A stretch of 64,000 nt of DNA from Candidatus Mailhella merdavium (lineage in GTDB: Bacteria; Desulfobacterota; Desulfovibrionia; Desulfovibrionales; Desulfovibrionaceae): assembly GCA_019119045.1 (NCBI GenBank), contig DWXS01000042.1, positions 1 to 64,000 of the forward strand, written 5' to 3'. Under the pieces are notes generated by a model. It saw nothing but the letters and a program-made list of their open reading frames with translations, had not been told where the DNA came from and ran no database searches. A program made the position numbers and the translations under genes. Every line of letters starts with the position of its first letter. Position 1 is the first letter of the stretch. This document shows, one piece after another, positions 26,746-36,207 of the stretch.

Positions 26746-28602
26746 ATGTCACAGAAAGGGATCTTCAGCGGGAGCCTTCCCATGAAAAAAAAGTATGTTT
26801 CCCTTATCCTGCTTATAGCGACCTGCCTTGCCATGTTGTCTTCCATGCCGACGCGCGCGTCCGCCGCAGGAGAGCCGGAAGGCTACGGAAAAGCCAAAGT
26901 GGATCTGGAACGTCTCCGCGACGATCCCAAACGTGCAAAATACCGTCATTCCTGGCTCAAGCTTGCAGATGACTTTCAGGAACTTTACGACGACAATCCG
27001 TCCTGGAATAATCGTCCCGCAGCTCTTTTCCGCTCTGCCGTCGCCCTCGAGGAAATGGCCAGACGTTCCTACAATCGTAAGGATGCGCAAAACGCCGCCG
27101 CCCTTTTCGAACAACTGGCAAAAAAACATTCCTCAAGCGTTCTGGCCGACGACGCGCTATATCGGGCGGCGGTCATCCGCAACGAACTCATGCGCGACCC
27201 CGGAGAGGCCCGCGATATTCTGGTGACCATTTGCAAAAAATATTCCAAAAGTGATCATGCCGGCCCGGCTGCGGCCTATATAGCAAAACTTGACGGTAAA
27301 CCGGAAGCAACGGCCGTTGCCTCGCTCGCACCCGTCGGCGTTCCGACAGACGAAAAAAATGCCGACGAGCTGCTCTCAACTCTCAGCAAAAGTTATTCAA
27401 AAAAAGGAGACAACAGCGTCGTCGCCACGCTCGACACCAGCAGCCCCGTCAGCGTAAGCAGACCCGATGTGCCCGCATCCATTACCCGCGTCAGTCCGCA
27501 GAAACGGGGCAATATTGTTCGCATCGCCATCTCGCTGGGGCAGCCGAACAGTTGGACGCTCGATCATCAGCAGGGAGACAAAGGTAAATCGCCGCGACTG
27601 ATTCTTGACCTTGAGGGTGCCGAACCGGCCAAAGCGGTCAAATCCGGAGCCCGTTACAAAGATATGGGCATATTCAGCCGCTACACTGTGGATTACAGCG
27701 CGACAAACAAGCGTACCCGGATGGTATTCGAATTTTCCTCTCTGCTGCGCTATACCGTCAAAACGGAAAAGTCTCCCTTCCGCATTATTGTGGAGGCCAC
27801 GGCCTCTTCCAAGGAACTTGCGGACGGCGTTTCCGTAAAAAAATCCTCTTCCGGTCAGACGAAATCCGCCTCTTCCGCCCCCAGAATTTCCACTCCGCGC
27901 AATGTTGCCGCACAGCTCGGGCTGAGCGTCAAAACCATCGTCATCGACCCCGGCCACGGCGGCAAGGACCCCGGGACATCACATAATAACATCGTGGAAC
28001 GGGAACTGACGCTGGACGTTGCAAAACGTCTCGGCTCGGTGCTGCGCGCAGCCGGTTATAACGTGGTGTTCACCCGGGACAAGGATCACTGGATTTCCCT
28101 CAGCGAACGCTCAAACATTGCCGTCAAGAAAAAAGGCGATCTTTTTATTTCCATTCATGTCAATGCCAGTACAAAACCCTCCGTCTCCGGTTTTGAAACC
28201 TATTATCTGGATCTGGCCGATACCACGGAAAGCATACGCCTCGCGGCAGTGGAAAACTCGGGGACGGATCACAGACTGGGCGAAATGGAAACCATTCTTG
28301 CCGATCTGCTGCTCAGCGCCCGTATTCAGGAATCACGCAAGCTGGCTGCGGACGTACAGAAAACGACCGTCTCTCTGCTTAAGAAACGCGGTCACAGCGT
28401 CAGCAACAACGGTACCAAGGGTGCCCCCTTCCACGTCCTCATAGGCTCATCCATGCCCGGCGTTCTGGTGGAAATAGGATACTGTACCAACAGTACGGAG
28501 GCCAAACGCCTGAGACAGTCCAAATATCGGGATGCTCTGGCGGAAGGCATCGCCAACGGCATTCACAACTATGCCCTCCAACTGGAACTTGCGGGGAAAT
28601 GA
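26746..28602 (+). CDS. N-acetylmuramoyl-L-alanine amidase (AmiC-type, exported)
   Basis: Periplasmic zinc amidase that cuts septal peptidoglycan between muramic acid and the peptide. Signal peptide (near RASAAG) is followed by TPR-like helices (about residues 45-180), an AMIN domain (about 245-365: IVRIAISLGQPNSWTLDHQQG... LILDLEGAEPAK), and a C-terminal Amidase_3 domain (IVIDPGHGGKDPG, VERELTLDVAKRL, FISIHVNAS, GVLVEIGYCTN) with the His-Glu-His zinc ligands and catalytic Glu. At 618 residues it is longer than E. coli AmiC because of the N-terminal helices. ATG 26746 follows AAGGAG; ATG 26782 is also possible and gives a shorter signal peptide. Confidence 0.93.
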   Translation: MSQKGIFSGSLPMKKKYVSLILLIATCLAMLSSMPTRASAAGEPEGYGKAKVDLERLRDDPKRAKYRHSWLKLADDFQELYDDNPSWNNRPAALFRSAVALEEMARRSYNRKDAQNAAALFEQLAKKHSSSVLADDALYRAAVIRNELMRDPGEARDILVTICKKYSKSDHAGPAAAYIAKLDGKPEATAVASLAPVGVPTDEKNADELLSTLSKSYSKKGDNSVVATLDTSSPVSVSRPDVPASITRVSPQKRGNIVRIAISLGQPNSWTLDHQQGDKGKSPRLILDLEGAEPAKAVKSGARYKDMGIFSRYTVDYSATNKRTRMVFEFSSLLRYTVKTEKSPFRIIVEATASSKELADGVSVKKSSSGQTKSASSAPRISTPRNVAAQLGLSVKTIVIDPGHGGKDPGTSHNNIVERELTLDVAKRLGSVLRAAGYNVVFTRDKDHWISLSERSNIAVKKKGDLFISIHVNASTKPSVSGFETYYLDLADTTESIRLAAVENSGTDHRLGEMETILADLLLSARIQESRKLAADVQKTTVSLLKKRGHSVSNNGTKGAPFHVLIGSSMPGVLVEIGYCTNSTEAKRLRQSKYRDALAEGIANGIHNYALQLELAGK

Positions 28603-28956
28603 CATATCCGGACAACAGAAAGACGGCGGCGCAATGCGTCAGCCGTCTTTCTTCGTGATTACTGCCGCGAATCGGCCCGGAAAAATTCGAATTCCGGCGG
28701 AATTCCGACAAAAACGAAACTGTTCTCCTTCCGCAGTTCTTACTGGAACGCTTTGCGCTTGACCGTATCGGCAATTCAGCCCCTATGTTTCGGCTCGCGG
28801 GTTTCACACCTTCGCTGGAGTCTGCTCTGTCGGCCATGCATGAACGCCCTGAGAGGTACAGGCACGTCGTGTCGTCCGTCGTGTGACACGCCGCAAGGAC
28901 CTTACGGCTGTTCCGGCCCTGCGGAATAGCCCCGCTTCTCCCGACTCCGTCTATGT
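28603..28956. other. 354-bp gap with terminator and repeat copy B
   Basis: Contains the amidase terminator (28618-28651) and most of the second copy of the dispersed repeat (28777-28974). No gene is supported between the convergent amidase and gmhB. Confidence 0.6.
28618..28651 (+). terminator. Terminator after the amidase gene
   Basis: GAAAGACGGC pairs perfectly with GCCGTCTTTC (10 bp), 16 bases after the stop codon. The T-run is short. Confidence 0.7.
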
Positions 28957-28974
28957 TCAAAACGAACTTGCTTC
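28777..28974. repeat. Dispersed imperfect repeat, copy B
   Basis: About 198 bp aligning in the same orientation with 4336-4542. Its right end (ATGTTCAAAACGAACTTGC) extends into the 3' end of gmhB and supplies that gene's last six codons and stop. In copy A the same segment is intergenic. Several single-base differences and small gaps separate the copies. Confidence 0.7.
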
Positions 28975-29610
28975 AAGCAACCCGGCCAGAGCTTCCAAAT
29001 CCCGGACAAGAAAGAGACGTGTTTCTCCGGGAACTCCGACGCTCATTCCCGCGCGTATTCCCGGCAGTGAAGCGGAAGACGACGTATATTCCGCTACCTC
29101 TTTTCCCTTTTCCAGAGTCCAGCCCAGTTCACGAGCTTTGTCCTCTCCCTTACCGGTCAGAACCAGGCAGGAGGCCGCAAAGCCGGCGTTGACGCCGAAC
29201 AGCAGATCTTCCGTCTTATCTCCGACCATAACGCATTGCGCCGTATTCAGACCGTGTGCGGCACGCAGACTTTCCCACATGTCCGTTCCCGGCTTGCGAC
29301 ATTTGCAATGCTCCGAAGGTGTATGCGGACAGTGACGAAAGTCGGCAATCGCTGCTCCGAAAGGGCGAAGCAACTCGTCAAGTCTGTGCTGACAGGCCAG
29401 AAATTCGTTCTCCCCGAAGTAGCCCCTTCCGATACCGGACTGATTCGTGACCACAAAAAGTCTGCATCCGGCCGCGCACAAGCGTCCCAGCGCCGCACCT
29501 GCTCCGGGCAGAAGCTCCACGCCGTCCGGATCGGCAAGGTAGTGACGATCTTCGATAATCGTCCCATCCCGATCGAGGAAAAGTGCGCAGGGCAGGGGAA
29601 GTTTTTTCAT
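28957..29610 (-). CDS. gmhB: D-glycero-D-manno-heptose 1,7-bisphosphate 7-phosphatase (GmhB-like)
   Basis: HAD-superfamily phosphatase acting in ADP-heptose synthesis for lipopolysaccharide. It has LFLDRDGTII (nucleophile Asp), TNQSGIGRG, the zinc loop CPHTPSEHCKCRKPGTDMW, and MVGDKTEDLLFG. ATG 29610 with GAAGGGGAA just upstream; the 50 residues before it in the ORF track are within the upstream gene. 217 residues, slightly longer than average because of a C-terminal extension. The final codons fall inside repeat copy B. It overlaps the DedA gene by four bases (ATGA), so the two are coupled. A histidinol phosphatase role is less likely given the Cys-rich loop. Confidence 0.85.
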   Translation of the reverse strand: MKKLPLPCALFLDRDGTIIEDRHYLADPDGVELLPGAGAALGRLCAAGCRLFVVTNQSGIGRGYFGENEFLACQHRLDELLRPFGAAIADFRHCPHTPSEHCKCRKPGTDMWESLRAAHGLNTAQCVMVGDKTEDLLFGVNAGFAASCLVLTGKGEDKARELGWTLEKGKEVAEYTSSSASLPGIRAGMSVGVPGETRLFLVRDLEALAGLLEASSF

Positions 29611-30257
29611 TTCCCCTTCCTCATTTTCAGGCGTACAAACTCCACCGCCACCGGGGCCACGGAAAGAATGATGATTCCATATACCACAAAACTGAAATTT
29701 TCTCTGACAAGGGGAATATTTCCAAGAAAATACCCGGCAGAAACCAGTCCGAATACCCACAGAACGGCGCCAATGATATTGAAAAAGAAAAAGCGTGTCG
29801 GATTCATGAGGGCAACGCCCGCCACAAAGGGCGCGCAGGTACGCACAATGGGGATGAAACGGGCCAGGATAATAGCCTTGCCGCCATGTTTTTCATAAAA
29901 GGCATGGGCCTTAAGCAGATGATTCTTGTTCAGGAAGCGTGTTTCGCGTTTGAATATTCCTGGCCCCACATGCCGCCCGATCTCATAGTTTACGGCGTCT
30001 CCAAGCACAGCAGCCGACAACAGCGTCGCAATACAGGCAAAATAGTTCAGATATCCGGCTCCGGCCACGGTTCCCGCCGCAAACAGCAGCGAATCTCCGG
30101 GCAGAAAGGGCGTGATCACCAGCCCCGTTTCACAGAAGACGATAAGAAACAGAATAGCAAACAGCCAGAAGCCGTATGCTTCCACCAACGCAAAAAGATG
30201 CGTATCAATATGCAGAACAAAGGAAAGAGCCTGTTCAAAAAAAGATGCGTCGGGCAT
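29607..30257 (-). CDS. DedA-family membrane protein
   Basis: Inner-membrane protein of 216 residues with five or six spans. The family blocks are ETGLVITPFLPGDSLLFAAGTVA, YEIGRHVG and the ILARFIPIVRTCAPFVAGVALM signature, where the Arg-x-x-P pattern is conserved. Some DedA proteins flip undecaprenyl phosphate or phospholipids and support cell division or membrane potential. GGAG-like AGGAG precedes ATG. Co-transcribed with gmhB, which points to an envelope lipid role, though that is inference. Confidence 0.9.
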   Translation of the reverse strand: MPDASFFEQALSFVLHIDTHLFALVEAYGFWLFAILFLIVFCETGLVITPFLPGDSLLFAAGTVAGAGYLNYFACIATLLSAAVLGDAVNYEIGRHVGPGIFKRETRFLNKNHLLKAHAFYEKHGGKAIILARFIPIVRTCAPFVAGVALMNPTRFFFFNIIGAVLWVFGLVSAGYFLGNIPLVRENFSFVVYGIIILSVAPVAVEFVRLKMRKGK

Positions 30258-30352
30258 GAATTCTCCTGAAAATTTTTCGCATCATAGGGGGGAGGAGGGG
30301 GCTTGGCAAGTCTGTTCCGCAGGCAGCACGCCCCCCCCGACGGCCCGGCGAG

Positions 30353-31669
30353 CTAGTGCAGAGCAAAGCTGACGACGAAGCATGCGGACACGATCCACAT
30401 GGTGAGACTCACATCCTTTGCTCTACCTATACAGGCTCTGATGATCACATAACTGATGAACCCCATGCCGAAACCCGTGGCGATACTGCACGTGAGCGGC
30501 ATGGTGATGATGGTAAGAAAGGCAGGCAAAGCTTCAGCCATGTTGCTGAAATCAATATTCCGCACTTCCTGAATCATGAGCGTGCCCACCACGATGAGCG
30601 CGGGAGCCGTGGAGTAGCCCTGAACAATGCCCACCAGCGGCGAAAACACCAGACTGACAAGAAAAAGTACGGCCACAGTGACGGCGGTAAGTCCGGTACG
30701 CCCCCCCTCGATTACGCCGGCGGAACTTTCAAGATAGCTTGTCACGGCAGGAGTTCCCAGCAGTCCGGAAAGCATGGTTCCGCAGGAATCAACCACCAGA
30801 GGGCGACCCAGGCCTTCTATCTGGCCGTCCTGCTTCATGAGTCCCATTTTGCGGGAAAGCCCGATAATGGTTCCGATGGTATCGAAAAGATCTACCATCG
30901 TCATGGTGAAAAGTACGGAAAAAAGACCGTACTTCACGGCGGCGACAATATCGAGCTGCAGGAAGGTGGGCAGGAAACTCGGAACGTCAAGGCTCATGAT
31001 ATCGCCGATTCCCGCAGGAGCAGGCCCGACGCCCACAACCATACCCAGTACGGTGGTACCCAGGATACCCAGCAGCATGGCTCCCTGTATCCCAAGCTGC
31101 ATGAGGACGACCGTCACCAGCAGCCCGAAGAGGGAAAGAAGCGTCGCCGGCTCGCTTATCTTGCCCAGAGCAACAAGCGTACCCGGATCGTCCACGATGA
31201 TCCCCGCGCCCTTGAGTCCTATGGACGCGATAAACATGCCTATGCCCACAGCCGTTGCCAGTTTGAGATTGAGCGGCACTTCCCTGATGATGCGCTCGCG
31301 CAGCTTCGTGATGGAAAGCAGGAAAAAGACCAGACCGGAAATAAAAACCGCACCCAGAGCCGTCTGCCACGGCAAGCCCATGCCCAGTACCACGGTATAG
31401 GCAAAAAAGGCGTTGATGCCCATGCCCGGGGCCAGAGCTATGGGCAGATTCGCCCACAGCCCCATGAACAGCGTAGTCAGAGCCGCGGCCCATATGGTGG
31501 CGGCAAAGGCCGCCTCACGCGACATGCCGGCATCTGCAAGCATGGAAGGATTGACGAATATGATGTAGGCCATGGCGATGAAGGTGGTTGCACCGGCCGT
31601 GAGTTCCGTTTTCAGGGTGGTCCCGTGCTCTTTCAGTTTGAACAGTCTGTTGATGATATCTCCGGCCAT
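30353..31669 (-). CDS. NCS2-family purine permease (AzgA/PbuG type)
   Basis: Inner-membrane transporter of 438 residues with 12-14 spans, likely importing hypoxanthine, guanine or adenine. AzgA-like features are TELTAGATTFIAMAYIIFVNPSMLADAGM, ALAPGMGINAFFAYTVVLGMGLPW, and TMVDLFDTIGTIIGLS. ATG 31669 is preceded by GGAGGAGAGC, so the 20-codon extension in the ORF track is dropped. No purine riboswitch was recognised upstream. The last 100 residues are normal. Confidence 0.9.
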   Translation of the reverse strand: MAGDIINRLFKLKEHGTTLKTELTAGATTFIAMAYIIFVNPSMLADAGMSREAAFAATIWAAALTTLFMGLWANLPIALAPGMGINAFFAYTVVLGMGLPWQTALGAVFISGLVFFLLSITKLRERIIREVPLNLKLATAVGIGMFIASIGLKGAGIIVDDPGTLVALGKISEPATLLSLFGLLVTVVLMQLGIQGAMLLGILGTTVLGMVVGVGPAPAGIGDIMSLDVPSFLPTFLQLDIVAAVKYGLFSVLFTMTMVDLFDTIGTIIGLSRKMGLMKQDGQIEGLGRPLVVDSCGTMLSGLLGTPAVTSYLESSAGVIEGGRTGLTAVTVAVLFLVSLVFSPLVGIVQGYSTAPALIVVGTLMIQEVRNIDFSNMAEALPAFLTIITMPLTCSIATGFGMGFISYVIIRACIGRAKDVSLTMWIVSACFVVSFALH

Positions 31670-31988
31670 GCTCTCCTCCATGACTTCCGTCGTGAAATTT
31701 CCTTTGAACGTCTTGCATTGCAAGCGCACGCCCCTTCACAGGGATCTGCGTTTACGTCCATAAAGAATTCGTCCGGGATCCTTGCGGAAAATCAAGGCGA
31801 TCCCCGGGAGATACCTAGCATTAACTTTTATGCAAACCAATGTTAAAAGGCTGCTGCCCGCGGCTCCCCGATGAAAATATTTTCTGTCGTCTCCGACGAC
31901 GGGCGATGTTCCTCTGTCGTATCAGGATACGGCGCGGGAGCGGGGGTCTTTATTGTTCCATGTTTACAACATTCAAAAAGGAAGCTTC
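31670..31988. other. Divergent promoter region of the purine permease and ppa
   Basis: A 319-bp gap with a possible promoter towards the permease (see next entry) and a plausible upstream region for ppa. I looked for a purine riboswitch in the permease leader and did not find the conserved core. Confidence 0.5.
31808..31835 (-). promoter_or_regulatory. Possible sigma-70 promoter of the purine permease
   Basis: On the minus strand TTGCAT, a 16-base spacer and TATCTC, giving a leader of about 130 bases before the ATG. Confidence 0.3.
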
Positions 31989-32519
31989 ATGAACATCTGG
32001 CACGAAATTTCCCCGGATCGCATCCGGCCCAACGACTTCTGCGCCGTTATCGAAATCCCCAAGGGGGGAAAAATCAAATACGAACTGGACAAGCAGACCG
32101 GGCTGCTGATGATGGATCGGGTGTTATATACATCCACCCACTATCCGGCGAATTACGGCTTCATTCCCCGCACCTATGCCCAGGACAAGGACCCTCTGGA
32201 CGTGCTGGTACTCTGCTCGGAAGTTCTCATGCCCCGCTGTCTGGTGCGCTGCTATCCCATAGGCGTCATCGGTATGGAAGACGGTGGCGACAAAGATGAA
32301 AAAATCATCGCCCTGCCCTTCAGCGACCCCAACTACAACCAGTATCAGGATATCAGCGATCTGCCCCGGCACGTCTTTGACGAAATGTCGCACTTCTTTT
32401 CCGTGTACAAGGAACTGGAAGGAAAGAAGACGGCCATTGACTATGTGCAGAATGCCGAAAGCGCGCGGGCCGTGGTTCAGGACTGCCTGGATCGCTATGT
32501 GGAAAAATTCTGCCGCTGA
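31989..32519 (+). CDS. ppa: Inorganic pyrophosphatase
   Basis: Family I cytosolic pyrophosphatase of 176 residues, hydrolysing PPi to drive biosynthesis. The signature DPLDVLVL and YELDKQTGLLMMDRVLYTSTHYPANYGFIPRT are present, with the Asp cluster for metal binding. AAGGAAG precedes ATG 31989; the earlier start in the ORF track has no ribosome site. In a sulfate reducer it is also important for PPi from ATP sulfurylase. Confidence 0.95.
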   Translation: MNIWHEISPDRIRPNDFCAVIEIPKGGKIKYELDKQTGLLMMDRVLYTSTHYPANYGFIPRTYAQDKDPLDVLVLCSEVLMPRCLVRCYPIGVIGMEDGGDKDEKIIALPFSDPNYNQYQDISDLPRHVFDEMSHFFSVYKELEGKKTAIDYVQNAESARAVVQDCLDRYVEKFCR

Positions 32520-32914
32520 ACACGTCCGTCTTAATATACGGGAACAGCGGGGATTGCCCCGCTGTTCACACACTTCACACGCTCAACCAACGCGCAAGGA
32601 AACGCTGTAAAATACCCTCCGTGCGCGTCTCTGTCGGAATCTTCGCCGGCAAACAGTATAAAAACGTCCGCTTCGGGACGGAAGCTGTATCCGGCGACAC
32701 GCCGCTCTTCCAGAGCCTCCCGGACGGAATCCCCGCAGGGGCAGGAAAAAGGCATCCGCTCCTCTTTCTTCACACGTCTGCCGTTCCTCCCGCCGCCTTT
32801 CCGATACTGCTCCGCACCTCATGGCGGCAGACGTTTCCCGAGGCCGCAGCATGACGTTCCCCGTTCCTGACGCCCCCGGAACTCCGCCGAAAAAGACAAA
32901 CCGTTCTGGAAGAA
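32520..32914. other. 395-bp convergent gap
   Basis: Holds a perfect hairpin near the ppa end (listed next) and otherwise only ORFs without ribosome binding sites. The antiporter gene enters from the other side. No further feature was seen. Confidence 0.5.
32542..32567 (+). terminator. Hairpin after ppa
   Basis: GAACAGCGGGG pairs perfectly with CCCCGCTGTTC (11 bp, 4-base loop), 22 bases after the stop. There is no T-run, so efficiency is uncertain. Confidence 0.6.
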
Positions 32915-34948
32915 TCAGACCCCGACCGCCTCTCCACGACTGTCCGAGCTTTCCTGTGCCGGAGCGGACGCACTTCCCGCCCCGAAAAGACGGACGACTT
33001 TGCCCAGACTTTCCTGATCCGCAAACAGGTAAGCGGTATCCCCCTCTTCCAGCATGTCCCCGCCGCCGGGAGAGGGAAGTGTCTGACCATTATGCTGTAT
33101 GCCGACGACGGTTACATTGTACAGGCGACGCAAATCAAGCTGCTGCAGGGTTTTCCCTGCCACGACGGAATCATGTTCCACAAGCAGCGCAGAAACGGCA
33201 TGATCCGAAAGGCGGGCATCCTCCAGAGAAAAATTTCGTCCGGGCAGGTTGAGCGTCCGCACCATGCGGTAATGCTCTCCACGAATCTCCCGCACAAAGC
33301 CGGTTATGGTCTGCTGCGGCACAAGATAGTATCCCAGCACCTGAGCAAAAATCTCGATGGACGTTTCAAAGTCTTCCGATATGACGGCCTGTGCCCCCAG
33401 CTGGCGCAGTTCCGCTTCTTCACTGACAAATCTGGTTCGGGCTACAATATTCAGGCCGGAGTTGAGTTTGTGCGCGCTGTCGATCACGGCCCGCACCGCG
33501 GCGCTGTCGGAAATGACCACGGCCAGTACCCGGGCCTGCTTCACGCCGTAATGTTCAAGCGTCATGGGATCGCTGGCATCGCCATGGTGAATGGGTTCCG
33601 TATCCCGATAACGGCTGACCGTGTCCGGATTCATTTCCAGAATGACATAGGGAATCCCCGCCTTGCGTGCCGTGCGCGCAAGATATTTGCCGCCTATGCC
33701 GAAGCCGATGATCATGAGGTGATCCCGCAGCTCCTCGCGGGAGGCCGCATCCTGATGAGGCTCTTCCTGCATTCCATGAGAGCCGAGGCGTTTTCCTATC
33801 CAGCCGGCAACAAGAGGGGCGGCATTCATCATGAAGGGCGTGGCAACCATGGTCAGGATGCTTGACGCCAGAAACACCTGATAGGCCAGATTGTCCATCA
33901 GACCGGACTCTACGCCGCTGCGGGCGAGTACGAAGGAAAATTCCCCGATCTGACTGATGCTCATGGCCGCAATGATACAGACCCGCAGAGGATAGCGCAG
34001 AAGCAGCATGGCCGCCAGAGCGGCGAGCGTCTTGAACAGCAGCAGCGCCACTGCCAGCAGCAGGATCGAAGCGACATGAGTGAAGGCAAACTGCACATCC
34101 AGCAACATGCCGATGGAAATGAAAAACAGGCTGGTGAATATCATCTTGAAGGGCAGAACACCTTCCACCACACTGAGGCTGTATTCCGATTCCGCCAGCA
34201 GCAGACCGGCCAGAAACGCCCCCAGCGAAAGAGAAAGCCCCATCCAGGCCGTGCCTATGGCAATGGCCAGACACAGACCGAGCGTGCCGATGAGCAGCAG
34301 TTCCCGGCTGCGGGAACGCACGATCATGAGCATGAGACGCGGCAGAACATGCTTTGCCAGAATCCATCCGCCGCCAAGCACGACAACGGTGCGCGCGCCG
34401 GAAAGCAGCAGCTCGAGCGGCCCTGCATTCTGCTGCCCGGAAAGAAGCGGAATGATCAGGGTCATAGGCACAATGGCAATATCCTGAAAAATCAGCACGG
34501 CAAGAGAAAGCCGCCCCTGAGGAGATTCCGACTGCGCTTTCTGCTGATACAGGCTCAACACAATAGCAGTGGACGAGAGCGCGGCGATGCAGCCGAAAAA
34601 CACGCCTTCCGCCGCGCCGTGCCCGCTGATCAGCGCAGGCGGCAGAAAAATGAGTATGGTTGCCAGCACCTGCGCCGTTCCGCCGAGAAATACCGGTTTT
34701 TTCAGGCGGGACAGTTCGGAGGTCGACATTTCCAGGCCAATGGTGAACATGAGCATCACCACGCCCACATCCGCCAGCAGTTCGACCGCCTTCACATTCT
34801 CCACCAGCCCGAAAGCCGTAGGCCCGCATAGAACGCCGGAAATGAGCAGCCCCACGATGGAAGGCAGACGAATCCTGCTGCATACCAGCAATACCAGCAG
34901 GGAAAGGCAGAACATACGGGCTATATCTGGAAGAAGAGGAATATCCAT
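32915..34948 (-). CDS. KefB/KefC-like monovalent cation:proton antiporter with TrkA domains
   Basis: Membrane protein of 677 residues. The first 390 residues form the Na_H_exchanger (CPA2) domain with about 12 spans and the conserved VGVVMLMFTIGLEMS. A TrkA_N nucleotide-binding domain follows (IIGFGIGGKYLARTARKAGIPYVILEMN, about residues 415-530), then a TrkA_C domain (about 570-660) ending in a Ser/Ala tail. Such proteins exchange K+ or Na+ for H+ under NAD(H) or c-di-AMP-type control. AGGAG before ATG 34948. Cation specificity is not predictable. Confidence 0.9.
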   Translation of the reverse strand: MDIPLLPDIARMFCLSLLVLLVCSRIRLPSIVGLLISGVLCGPTAFGLVENVKAVELLADVGVVMLMFTIGLEMSTSELSRLKKPVFLGGTAQVLATILIFLPPALISGHGAAEGVFFGCIAALSSTAIVLSLYQQKAQSESPQGRLSLAVLIFQDIAIVPMTLIIPLLSGQQNAGPLELLLSGARTVVVLGGGWILAKHVLPRLMLMIVRSRSRELLLIGTLGLCLAIAIGTAWMGLSLSLGAFLAGLLLAESEYSLSVVEGVLPFKMIFTSLFFISIGMLLDVQFAFTHVASILLLAVALLLFKTLAALAAMLLLRYPLRVCIIAAMSISQIGEFSFVLARSGVESGLMDNLAYQVFLASSILTMVATPFMMNAAPLVAGWIGKRLGSHGMQEEPHQDAASREELRDHLMIIGFGIGGKYLARTARKAGIPYVILEMNPDTVSRYRDTEPIHHGDASDPMTLEHYGVKQARVLAVVISDSAAVRAVIDSAHKLNSGLNIVARTRFVSEEAELRQLGAQAVISEDFETSIEIFAQVLGYYLVPQQTITGFVREIRGEHYRMVRTLNLPGRNFSLEDARLSDHAVSALLVEHDSVVAGKTLQQLDLRRLYNVTVVGIQHNGQTLPSPGGGDMLEEGDTAYLFADQESLGKVVRLFGAGSASAPAQESSDSRGEAVGV

Positions 34949-35135
34949 GCGAGGCTCCTGAAAGGTCTTGCGAAAACGTACTTTTTTCCGCAAGACGACT
35001 CTCGCGTCAAGCGTAAAAGAAAGCCGGTCAGCCTGTCCGCATCTGCGCAGTGCCGCTTCTGAAAAGCAATATCTTCAAAGTGTTATGAAAATGCGTCCGG
35101 CAGGAAGCGGGATTTTCCAAAGCTGCGCACATGGT

Positions 35136-36194
35136 TCAGGCGTTCTGCTGCGGTGCGGAAGCTGCGGTTTCCGCCGTGCGCGCCTTTCTGTGCCGGGAAG
35201 CCGCCCATTTAATCCTCCGGAAGCAGAAGGCATCAAAGTTCATGCGCTCTTCGCTTTCCCCTGATATGGAAGCCGCCGCATCCTTCACGGCACATTCGGC
35301 CCGGGCCAAGGCCCTGTGCCCGCCGCCGCTTCCCATGCCTTCAAAGGTCAGGGAGGCGATATGCCCCACGTCCGTACTGCCCATCCCCCCTCGAAACACG
35401 GCGACAAGGGTATCGCGACAGCGACCGCACACGACAACCCAGCGCAGACCGTGCACGCGCAGGAAAAAATCCGCCACGACAACCAGGACATCCGCATTTT
35501 CCGCCATGCCCAGCCAGGTATAGCTTCCCGTGGCGCAGGGGCGCAGCTTGGCGAACGCGCGGGAAAAGTAGGGCAGCCATTCCGGCAGATATTCGCTGCG
35601 CATGATCCGCGTGAGCAAAGAGGTATCGGCAAAGCGCGTAAGGTAATGATAGGCGCGTATATCCACTTCCGTGCTGTTGCGTCCGAAAGTATTGGTATCC
35701 GTGCGTATGCCGTACTGAAGGGCTGTGGCCAGACGCCGCCCCGGACGCAGGCCGGCATTGTACAGAAATTCGGTCATCAGCGTGCTGGTCGCGCCCATAT
35801 CCGGACGTATTTCCTGAAAGGGAGCGGCCGCAGGCGTGGCGGGACGGGGATGATGATCGATGATGACGGAAAAATCCACGTCGTCAAAGGCGGGGCTGTG
35901 ATGCGGCTGGGAATCGATGATGGCGAAACGCTGAAACCCGGGAGCAAGCGAGGGCACCCATTTGACGACCGGAATGCGAAGATAGCGCAACATGGCCAGA
36001 TTGTCCGGACGCGTCACTTCATTGATGCGGGCTATGGTTACGCTGTGTACGCGCTTGCTGATCAGGCGCTGAAAGGCAAAGGCTCCGGCAATGGCGTCCG
36101 GATCGGCGCTGATCAGCACCATCCAGTTATCATCTCTGTTGAGCAGAGCCTGAAGTTCGGCCAGACGCGACGTAAGTTTGCGGAAATAGGCCAT
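35136..36194 (-). CDS. DHH/DHHA1-family phosphoesterase
   Basis: Cytosolic phosphodiesterase of 352 residues. The metal-binding motifs are ISADPDAIAGAFAF, IDSQPHHS and DHHPRP (about residues 111-116), and the DHHA1 substrate domain (VRHVASLTFEGMGSGGGHRALA-like) lies near 285. The pattern matches the NrnA/oligoribonuclease or pAp-phosphatase group, though the first motif has Asp-Pro-Asp as in bacterial DHH proteins in general. Substrate is uncertain: short RNA oligomers, pAp or c-di-AMP-type linear products. It starts 13 bases after the CbiR-like gene, so the two form an operon. The C-terminal 50 residues are variable. Confidence 0.82.
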   Translation of the reverse strand: MAYFRKLTSRLAELQALLNRDDNWMVLISADPDAIAGAFAFQRLISKRVHSVTIARINEVTRPDNLAMLRYLRIPVVKWVPSLAPGFQRFAIIDSQPHHSPAFDDVDFSVIIDHHPRPATPAAAPFQEIRPDMGATSTLMTEFLYNAGLRPGRRLATALQYGIRTDTNTFGRNSTEVDIRAYHYLTRFADTSLLTRIMRSEYLPEWLPYFSRAFAKLRPCATGSYTWLGMAENADVLVVVADFFLRVHGLRWVVVCGRCRDTLVAVFRGGMGSTDVGHIASLTFEGMGSGGGHRALARAECAVKDAAASISGESEERMNFDAFCFRRIKWAASRHRKARTAETAASAPQQNA

Positions 36195-36207
36195 AGATTC
36201 ACCCTTT

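Noticed and set aside
30356-31846. 496-residue ORF on the plus strand
   Set aside because: It is antisense to the purine permease, has extreme His/Gly/Arg/Lys composition and no ribosome binding site or family signature.
31670-31988. Possible purine riboswitch upstream of the purine permease
   Set aside because: The conserved three-way junction sequences were not found on the minus strand.
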